From NCBI GenBank assembly GCA_024707225.1, contig JANQAE010000004.1:434001-498000 (forward strand): a stretch of 64,000 nt of DNA. Reading direction: 5' to 3'. The translations under genes and the position numbers were made by a program. The notes beneath the pieces are model-generated. The model saw nothing but the letters and a program-made list of their open reading frames with translations, was not told where the DNA came from and did no database searches. Source of the DNA: Dokdonella sp. (GTDB lineage: Bacteria > Pseudomonadota > Gammaproteobacteria > Xanthomonadales > Rhodanobacteraceae). Shown one piece after another: positions 58,390-64,000 of this stretch (within the stretch, counting starts at the first letter, position 1; each line of letters begins with the position of its first letter).

Positions 58390-58947
58390 ATGTCCGACCT
58401 GCTCGAGCCCGCACTGACGGCCCTGCGCGCGGGCGGCGTCGTCGCCTATCCGACCGAGGCCGTCTACGGCCTCGGCTGCGACCCGCACGATGCACGCGCC
58501 TGCGAGCGGCTGTTCGCGCTCAAGCAACGGCCGCGCACGCAGGGTGTGCTGCTGATCGGCGCCGATCTGGACCAGGTGTTCGCCTACGTCGACCTGGCCG
58601 CGGTGCCCGAGGACGCCCTGCTACGCGTACGCGCGACCTGGCCGGGGCCGTATACCTGGGTGTTCCCGGCCGGCCCGGCCGCGCCGGCCTGGATCCGCGG
58701 CGACCATACCGGCATCGCCGTCCGCGTGACCGCGCATCCGATCGCGGCCGAGCTGTGCCGCCGGTTCGGCGCGGCCCTGGTGTCGACCAGCGCGAACCGG
58801 CACGGTGCGGCGCCGGCGCGCAGCGCCGCCGAAGTGCAGGCGGCGTTCGGCGCCGAGCTCGACGCCGTCGTCGACGGACCGCTCGGCGGACTCGGCCAGC
58901 CGACCGAGATCCGCGACGTGCTGAGCGGCGCCGTGCTGCGCGGCTGA
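58390..58947 (+). CDS. tsaC: Threonylcarbamoyl-AMP synthase TsaC (Sua5/YciO/YrdC family)
   Basis: This 185-residue single-domain protein has VVAYPTEAVYGLGCDPHD, RLFALKQRPRTQGVLL, WPGPYTWVFPA and ALVSTSANRHGAAPA, the nucleotide and threonine sites of the YrdC fold. It makes the threonylcarbamoyl adenylate used for t6A37 tRNA modification. Length matches TsaC and not the longer Sua5. It follows topA by 35 bp; the topA-dprA-tsaC neighbourhood is common. It converges with the DUF1501 gene 11 bp away. Confidence 0.94.
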   Translation: MSDLLEPALTALRAGGVVAYPTEAVYGLGCDPHDARACERLFALKQRPRTQGVLLIGADLDQVFAYVDLAAVPEDALLRVRATWPGPYTWVFPAGPAAPAWIRGDHTGIAVRVTAHPIAAELCRRFGAALVSTSANRHGAAPARSAAEVQAAFGAELDAVVDGPLGGLGQPTEIRDVLSGAVLRG

Positions 58948-58958
58948 GGCTTCGCCGC

Positions 58959-60392
58959 TCAGGCGGACCGCATGAAGCCCAGATCGCTCTGATCGAACGC
59001 CGGCAGGTTCGGGAACAGCGAGGACAGCTGTCCCGGATCGACGCCGAACCAGCGCGCCAGCGTCGCGCCGTACTGGTCGACCGCGATGCGCGGAATCAGA
59101 TTGCCGTCGCCGGCGAAGTCGGCGCTGCCGGCGGCCAGGTCGGGCACCTGGCCGAAGATGCGCCGGCCCTGCACGGCGCCGCCGAGCACGAACAGGTGGT
59201 TGCCCCAGCTGTGATCGGATCCGTCGCCGTTGCTGGTCAGCGAGCGGCCGAACTCCGAGACGGCGAACGTCGTCACCTGCTGCGCGACGCCGAGCTCGAG
59301 CGTCGCGGCGTGGAATGCGTGCAGCGCGCGCGACAGCCCGGCCAGCAGCTCGGGCTGGTCGGCCATCTGCGCATCGTGCGTGTCGAAGCCGCCGAGCGAG
59401 CAGAAGAAAATCTGGCGGCGATGACCGAGCGCCTCGCGCGCCGCGATCAGCTCGGCGGCACGGCGCAGCTGGCTGCCGAGCGCGTGCGCGAAGCGATCGG
59501 CCGCCGGCGCGCCGACCGCCGGCGGTGCCGGAAACGCGGTCGCCAGCGGCGGCACTGCCGCGAGCACGCCCTGCAGCGTGCGGTAGTCGTCGATCGCGTC
59601 CTTCAGCGACAGACGATAGGTATCGGCCAGCAGATTGACCTGGGACTGCGCGAGCAAGGCCTCGAACTCGGCCGCCGCGACCGGATCGCGATCGTTCTCG
59701 ACCGCGCGGATCGTGCCGGTGTCGACGGTCAGACTCTGCGCGCGGCGGCCGACCTGGAACGCATTGGAACCGGCCAGCGACAGGTTCATCGCGACCGTCG
59801 CCTGCGGATTGGCACCGTCGTGGAGCAGATCGGCGATGCGTCCGCCCCAGCCGCTGGCCGGGGTCGGATCGACCGGCGAGCGCACCTCCAGGCTCTGCCA
59901 GAAGTCCTGCTGGTCGTTGTGCGAGAACAGCTGCGGCGGCAGGCGCGCGCTGCCCTGGTCGTACTGCGGGCGGCTGACCGGCTCGAGCAGCGCACCGACG
60001 CTGCCGATCAGTGCGAGCTGGCCCGACTCGAACAGCTGCGCGAGCTCCGGTACCGCCGGATGCAGACCGAGCGCGTACGGCGCGCCCGAGAGCGGCGCGA
60101 TCGGCAGCAGCTGCGCCTGCGGAATCGTCAGGCCGCGGCGCCGGTGCGCATAGACCGCGTATTCGGCGGCACCGCGCGGCACGATCAGATTGTGGCCGTC
60201 GTTGCCGCCGAGCAGGAATACGCAGACCAATGCCTTGTAGTCGCCGCCGCGATCGCTCTGCTGCGCCCAGGCGTGATTGAGCAGGGCCAGGCTGGCCGGC
60301 GCCGCGAAGAAGCCGCTGCCGCCGGCCAGGGCGGCCAGACTGCGCTGGAGGAAGCGCCGGCGACCCGGCGCGATGCGATCGAGGTTCATCAC
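58959..60392 (-). CDS. DUF1501 protein, secreted with a twin-arginine-type signal
   Basis: This 477-residue protein has a Tat-like leader (RRRFLQRSLAALAGGSGFFAAPASLALL) followed by ALVCVFLLGGNDGHNLIVPR. The conserved FCSLGGFDTHDAQ and VSEFGRSLTSNGDGSDHSWG blocks are those of DUF1501, a sulfatase/alkaline-phosphatase-like family with probable metal ligands. It lies 70 bp after the DUF1800 gene, and the two families are nearly always paired. The pair is widespread in environmental proteobacteria; the biochemical function is not established. Confidence 0.9.
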   Translation of the reverse strand: MMNLDRIAPGRRRFLQRSLAALAGGSGFFAAPASLALLNHAWAQQSDRGGDYKALVCVFLLGGNDGHNLIVPRGAAEYAVYAHRRRGLTIPQAQLLPIAPLSGAPYALGLHPAVPELAQLFESGQLALIGSVGALLEPVSRPQYDQGSARLPPQLFSHNDQQDFWQSLEVRSPVDPTPASGWGGRIADLLHDGANPQATVAMNLSLAGSNAFQVGRRAQSLTVDTGTIRAVENDRDPVAAAEFEALLAQSQVNLLADTYRLSLKDAIDDYRTLQGVLAAVPPLATAFPAPPAVGAPAADRFAHALGSQLRRAAELIAAREALGHRRQIFFCSLGGFDTHDAQMADQPELLAGLSRALHAFHAATLELGVAQQVTTFAVSEFGRSLTSNGDGSDHSWGNHLFVLGGAVQGRRIFGQVPDLAAGSADFAGDGNLIPRIAVDQYGATLARWFGVDPGQLSSLFPNLPAFDQSDLGFMRSA

Positions 60393-60462
60393 GGCACTCC
60401 GGCGGCCGGTGGGGACGGGATCGACAGCGGCCGACGGCGATGCGGCCCGATGCGGCGGTCCA

Positions 60463-62181
60463 TCAGCGCTGCACCGCGAACTCGGGCGCGGTCGCGATCA
60501 GGTAGATCGCATTCTGGACGCGCTTCAAGGTGTCGGCGGCCGGGATCGCGCGCAGGCGCGTCAGGATCCGCTCGCGCAGCGGCGCGGACATCGTGCCGCC
60601 GAGCAGCAGCTCGTCGAACTGCCCGACCAGCTGCTCGAGCGCGCCGGCCGGTGCCTGCGTGCCGCCGGGCGGGGGCGCGATCGACCGCTCCCAGCGATCG
60701 AGCTGGATCAGCCGTGCGCGATCGTCGAACTCGTCCATCGGGCCGCCGCGGTACGCCCAGAAGATCCGGCCGCCCAGATCGTTGGTCACCGCGATCGCGA
60801 AGTTGGCGGTGATGATCTGCATCTCCGGCGCGACCAGACCGGCGTTGGCGAGCGGGCCCGGCGGCGCGTGGCCCGGCGAGAAGAAATTGAAAACCGACGG
60901 CGAGAACAGCGGCGACTGGTTGTAGCGCAGATGGATGTCCAGATCGTCGAGCATCAGTTCGTCGGCTTCCCACATCACGTCGAACGCGTGCCACATCTGG
61001 CTCAGGCGCAGCAGCGGTTCGCGCAGCTTGCCGAAGGTCTGCGGCGCCAGCCGATGGCCCTGACGTGCCTCCACGTCGAGCAGGATCGCGCGCACGACGG
61101 CGCCCAGGTGGCCGCGCACGCCGTGGCCGTCGTCGGCGAACACCGCGGCGACGCGGCCGACGTAGGCCGGTGACGGATTGCTGGTGACCAGACGCTGGAT
61201 CAGCTGGCGCGCGATGAACGGACCGACATTCGGATGGTTCGCCAGCGCGTCGAGCGCCGCTTCGAGCTCGCTGCGCGCATCACGGCCGGCCGGCAGCACG
61301 AGGCCGTCGAACAGGCGCTTCTCGTCGCGGTCGTGATAGGCCTCGTACGGCACCATCGCGTGTTCGGTGCTGCAGGTGAAGTTCTCCTGCACGAACGGAT
61401 CGGGCGGACAGTTCTGACCGGCCGCGCAGTGGCAGGCCCAGCCGGTGAACACGCGCGCCATCGCGCGCACGACCGCGACGTCGTAGGTCGGCACGGTCTG
61501 CCCGCCGACCAGCAGCGGCGAGCCGTCGGGGTTGAGCCGGATCAGGCCGATCGAGAACAGCTGCATGACTTCGCGCGCGAAATTCTCGTCGGCCTGGATG
61601 TTGTTGGCCGGATCGGGCTTGCGGTTGCGGTACATGCTCAGATAGCGGCCCATCGCCGGGCTCAGCGTGACGTCCTCGAGCAGCTGGCGATAGCTGCCGA
61701 ACGCATTGCGCAGCAGGATGTCGTGATAGGCGCCGAGTACGAGGCCGTCGTTGCCGAGGCCGGCGCCGCGTTCGGAGACGACGAAGATCTCGCTCAGCGC
61801 AAAGGCGACGCGCTGGCGCAGATCGTCCGGCGCCGACAGCACGCGGACGAACCAGGCCTGTCGATACAGATGGAACGGCAGCGGCTGCAGCGGATCGGCG
61901 GTGCCGGCGGCCTGGCGCATGTACGGCAGCACGTAGCCGGGCGCCTGCGCGAACTGCGTGTCGAACCAGGCATTGAATCCGCTCACCATCAAGGCGTCCA
62001 CCTGTGCGGGCGTACCGCCGAAGCTGGCCTGGGCGAGGAACCGCGCCGCATCGGCGCGGCCGGTCGGCAGATCGCCGGGCGGATCGAAACCGTCACCGAA
62101 GACGCGGTCGGCCGTGCCGGCACGCAGCGGGCTTGCCGCCAGCCATACGATCGCGATCGCGACGCCCAGCCATCGCTTCAT
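60463..62181 (-). CDS. DUF1800 secreted protein
   Basis: This 572-residue protein has a signal peptide (MKRWLGVAIAIVWLAASPLRA). The DUF1800 core runs from ARFLAQASFGGTPAQVDALM through DDLRQRVAFALSEIFVVS, NNIQADENFAREVMQLFSIG and VFTGWACHC to NHPNVGPFIARQLIQRLVTSNPSPAYV. The C-terminal FNFFSPGHAPPGPLANAGLVAPEMQI is also typical. The start at 62181 was chosen for its signal sequence over an open extension upstream. It is co-directional with the DUF1501 gene 70 bp downstream. Function is unknown; both products should leave the cytoplasm. Confidence 0.9.
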   Translation of the reverse strand: MKRWLGVAIAIVWLAASPLRAGTADRVFGDGFDPPGDLPTGRADAARFLAQASFGGTPAQVDALMVSGFNAWFDTQFAQAPGYVLPYMRQAAGTADPLQPLPFHLYRQAWFVRVLSAPDDLRQRVAFALSEIFVVSERGAGLGNDGLVLGAYHDILLRNAFGSYRQLLEDVTLSPAMGRYLSMYRNRKPDPANNIQADENFAREVMQLFSIGLIRLNPDGSPLLVGGQTVPTYDVAVVRAMARVFTGWACHCAAGQNCPPDPFVQENFTCSTEHAMVPYEAYHDRDEKRLFDGLVLPAGRDARSELEAALDALANHPNVGPFIARQLIQRLVTSNPSPAYVGRVAAVFADDGHGVRGHLGAVVRAILLDVEARQGHRLAPQTFGKLREPLLRLSQMWHAFDVMWEADELMLDDLDIHLRYNQSPLFSPSVFNFFSPGHAPPGPLANAGLVAPEMQIITANFAIAVTNDLGGRIFWAYRGGPMDEFDDRARLIQLDRWERSIAPPPGGTQAPAGALEQLVGQFDELLLGGTMSAPLRERILTRLRAIPAADTLKRVQNAIYLIATAPEFAVQR

Positions 62182-62618
62182 GAGACGCCCCCTGCCCTGT
62201 CCTATCGTCCCGTGACGAAACGCGGTGCCGATTCCTATCAGCACCCGAACAACGAACCGTCTGACCACGGCGCTGCCGCGCGCAGCGCGGTGGTCGGAGA
62301 TCTGAAACCCGGAATCGACCTGTCGCGCACGGCAGGTCCTCTGATGGTCGTGCCATGCGTACTCGCACGCCGAGGCGGCTGCGCGCCACATCGCGGCCGA
62401 CGCGCGGCACTCGGTACGGTTGCCGATTCGATTCACCGGCGCGCTCGACGTCGCGACGTGCTGCCGCGCCGCGGCCGCGGCAGAGCTGTCACCTCATCTC
62501 GGGCTCACGGCCGGCGGCGCTTCGAGGTCGGAAGCGCGTGGCTCTCTATTCGAACGGACTGGCCTGCACGCGCCCGGCATGGCGGCCTGGGCAGCCGTCA
62601 TCAAAAATCCGTACGCCG
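62182..62618 (-). other. 437-bp intergenic region upstream of DUF1800
   Basis: No coding frame with recognisable motifs was found between the DUF1800 start and the terminator of the candidate small RNA. A promoter for DUF1800-DUF1501 should lie here, but I could not pick one with confidence. Confidence 0.45.
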
Positions 62619-62659
62619 AAAAATAAAATGCCCCGAGGGCCAGGGGGAGCCCTCGGGGC
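62619..62659 (-). terminator. Strong intrinsic terminator (minus strand)
   Basis: An 11-bp GC-rich perfect stem (62649-62659 with 62630-62640) closes an 8-nt loop. On the minus strand it is followed by ATTTTATTTTT (62619-62629). It is the best terminator in the window. It could end either the candidate small RNA or a transcript continuing 280 bp past the S41 protease gene. Confidence 0.85.
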
Positions 62660-62747
62660 GGGGGAAGACCGGATTTGGGGAGAATCCGATCTTCACAGGA
62701 TCCACCCAGGGAGGAGGGGATCCGGGGGCGCCGTTGCGTGCACCCGG
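62619..62747 (-). ncRNA. Candidate small RNA with C-rich hairpin loops
   Basis: The minus strand can fold into successive hairpins over about 130 nt. First is a bulged stem from the 5' end (CCGGGTGC pairing with GCGCCCCCGG, within 62716-62747). Next is a GGATCC/GGATCC stem (62718-62723 with 62698-62703; it competes with the first), whose 14-nt loop contains CCTCCTCCC. Third is a 12-bp stem (62683-62694 with 62664-62675, one G-U pair) with loop CTCCCCA. Last is the 11-bp terminator stem with loop TCCCCCTG. The loops are complementary to Shine-Dalgarno sequences. The region lies between an S41 protease and DUF1800 and has no coding frame. The G-U pair on this strand is a C-A mismatch on the other, supporting the minus orientation. 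Confidence 0.62.
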
Positions 62748-62751
62748 TAAC

Positions 62752-62780
62752 TAAGACAGAGGCGGCCGAGGAAAAGTTGC
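62752..62780 (-). promoter_or_regulatory. Weak sigma-E-like promoter before the candidate small RNA
   Basis: On the minus strand GCAACTT (62774-62780), a 17-bp spacer and TCTTA (62752-62756) resemble the sigma-E pattern seen before rpoE and mucD, with one mismatch in each element and a spacer one base longer. A start 6-8 bases downstream would fall at the first hairpin of the small RNA. Position supports it; sequence alone is weak. Confidence 0.35.
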
Positions 62781-62818
62781 GGCGAGCGCCGGAACGGTTT
62801 ATCGAACATTCAGACTAC

Positions 62819-62834
62819 TACGAAAGATTTCGTA
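62819..62834. promoter_or_regulatory. 16-bp palindrome in an AT-rich island, possible operator
   Basis: tacgaaa-ga-tttcgta is a perfect 7-bp inverted repeat with a 2-bp centre. It lies in a locally AT-rich stretch (about 62790-62855) of an otherwise very GC-rich window, between the S41 protease and the small RNA candidate. It could be a dimeric regulator site; no regulator can be named. Confidence 0.35.
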
Positions 62835-62941
62835 AGCACCTGTTTTCAAAAGCCCTGAACCGTGCACGCCGCGCGGCACCGACCCGGCTTCGCCGGAAAA
62901 TCCGGCTCTTATGGCCGTTCCCGACCGCCTGCGAGGAAACC

Positions 62942-64000
62942 TCAGCCGCTCTTCTCGGCCGGTGCCGGGCGGCGCTGCAGCGCCAGGCCCTTGAGCACGT
63001 TCAGCGCCTCGTTGAGCGCGTAGTCGGACTGGACCTCCTCGTCCTGCTCGACCGCCGGCAGGTCGATCGCCTCGTCGACGCCCTGCAGATGGTTGCGCAG
63101 GTCGCGCTCGCTGAGCATCGGCGTCGGCGGCGCGTCGCGACGCGTCAGCGCCAGGTCCGACAGCGCGATGTCCGGCACGATGCCCTGGGCCTGGATCGAG
63201 ACGCCGCTCGGCGTGTAGTAGCGCGCGGTCGTCAGCTTGATCGCATGCTCGGCGTCGAGCGGCAGGATCGTCTGCACGGACCCCTTGCCGAACGTGCGCC
63301 GGCCCATCAGCAGTGCGCGGTGGTTGTCCTTGAGCGCGCCGGCGACGATCTCGGCTGCCGAGGCCGATCCGTTGTCGACCAGCACGACCAGCGGTGCGCC
63401 GCCGAGCTGATCGCCCGGCGTCGCGCTGAACGACAGTTCGGCCTCCTTGATGCGGCCTCGGGTCGTGACCACGACGCCGGCGTCGAGAAAGATGTCACTG
63501 ACGTCGACCGCCGCCGAGACCAGGCCGCCGGGATTGCTGCGCAGGTCGAGTACCGCGCCCTTGAGCGGCGCGCCGTTCTCGGTCTGCAGGCGGGTCAGGC
63601 GCTTGCGCAGGTCGTTGCCGGTCTCGGCCTGGAACTGGCTGATCCGCAGATACGCGTAACCGGGCTCGATCAGGCGACCGCGCACGCTGACGACCCGGAT
63701 GATCTCGCGCTGGAGCGTGACGTCGACCGGCACGCTGTGGCCCTCGTGCAGGATGCTCAGCGTGATCTCGCTGCCGGGCTTGCCGCGCAGGCGGTCGATC
63801 GCGCCGGCCAGGTCGTCCGGCGACAGCGGCTTGCCGTCGATGCGCAGGATCGTGTCGCCGGCCTTGATGCCGGCGCGCTCGGCCGGCGTGTCGTCGATCG
63901 GCGCGATCACGCGCAGTGCGCCGTCCATCGGCACGACCTCGATGCCGAGGCCGGCGTAGCTGCCGGTGGTGTCTTCGTTGAGCTCCTCGATCTGCGCGCC
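62942..64000 (-). CDS. S41 family C-terminal processing protease (CtpA type), 5' end outside window
   Basis: The frame is open to the window edge, so about 352 codons of the C-terminal part are visible and the signal peptide is outside. A PDZ domain comes first (GLGIEVVPMDGALRVIAPID, AGIKAGDTILRIDGKPL). The tail-specific protease domain follows (GYAYLRISQFQAETGNDL, LDLRSNPGGLVSAAVD), with catalytic Ser in DNGSASAAEIVAGAL and Lys in RRTFGKGSVQT. These enzymes degrade or trim periplasmic proteins from their C-termini. The candidate small RNA begins about 195 bp downstream of the stop. Confidence 0.93.
   Translation of the reverse strand, partial: GAQIEELNEDTTGSYAGLGIEVVPMDGALRVIAPIDDTPAERAGIKAGDTILRIDGKPLSPDDLAGAIDRLRGKPGSEITLSILHEGHSVPVDVTLQREIIRVVSVRGRLIEPGYAYLRISQFQAETGNDLRKRLTRLQTENGAPLKGAVLDLRSNPGGLVSAAVDVSDIFLDAGVVVTTRGRIKEAELSFSATPGDQLGGAPLVVLVDNGSASAAEIVAGALKDNHRALLMGRRTFGKGSVQTILPLDAEHAIKLTTARYYTPSGVSIQAQGIVPDIALSDLALTRRDAPPTPMLSERDLRNHLQGVDEAIDLPAVEQDEEVQSDYALNEALNVLKGLALQRRPAPAEKSG

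Overview
This is a 64 kb piece of a high-GC chromosome from a gammaproteobacterium, most likely of the Lysobacterales (Xanthomonadales). The placement is an inference from gene order and content: pilY1-pilE; rpoE-rseA-rseB-mucD-lepA-lepB-rnc-era-recO in one run; def-fmt-rsmB-DUF4390-ntrY; nagZ-hpt-methylthiopurine phosphorylase; and a DUF1501/DUF1800 pair. No plasmid, phage, IS, CRISPR, tRNA or rRNA was seen. Codon use looks uniform, so this reads as core chromosome rather than an island.

Layout. 1-2.8 kb: end of the type IV pilus minor-pilin operon (pilY1, pilE). 2.9-4.7 kb: ABC exporter. 4.7-12.3 kb (minus): an AsmA-like YdbH protein, a YdbL lipoprotein, RlmD, a CYTH protein, NagZ, Hpt and a methylthiopurine phosphorylase. 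12.4-13.1 kb: receiver-Hpt protein. 13.1-22.5 kb (minus): envelope-stress and housekeeping block, with sigma-E-type promoters before rpoE and before mucD. 22.6-25.7 kb (minus): c-di-GMP phosphodiesterase and a small partner. 25.8-36.3 kb (plus): fatty-acid oxidation protein, secreted Ig-like protein, aldehyde dehydrogenase, Bax-inhibitor-like membrane protein, GspA/GspB and a rhomboid protease. 36.6-47.3 kb: polA, S9 peptidase, diiron MBL protein, isoaspartyl peptidase, and tesA divergent from ybbA-ybbP. 47.5-53.0 kb (minus): def-fmt-rsmB-DUF4390-ntrY. 53.2-58.9 kb (plus): LysM protein, dprA, topA, tsaC. 59.0-64.0 kb (minus): DUF1501, DUF1800, a candidate small RNA and the 3' part of an S41 protease.

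The most interesting item is an apparently unannotated minus-strand small RNA at about 62619-62747. It has successive hairpins with C-rich, anti-Shine-Dalgarno-like loops, ends in a strong intrinsic terminator, and is preceded by a weak sigma-E-like promoter. It resembles in style the C-rich-loop sRNAs of xanthomonads, and it may link envelope stress to post-transcriptional control.

Caution: at least twelve single-base frameshifts interrupt otherwise well-conserved genes, including the essential polA, rnc and topA. I read these as residual assembly or sequencing errors, not real pseudogenes. The affected genes are listed as single CDS entries spanning both frames.
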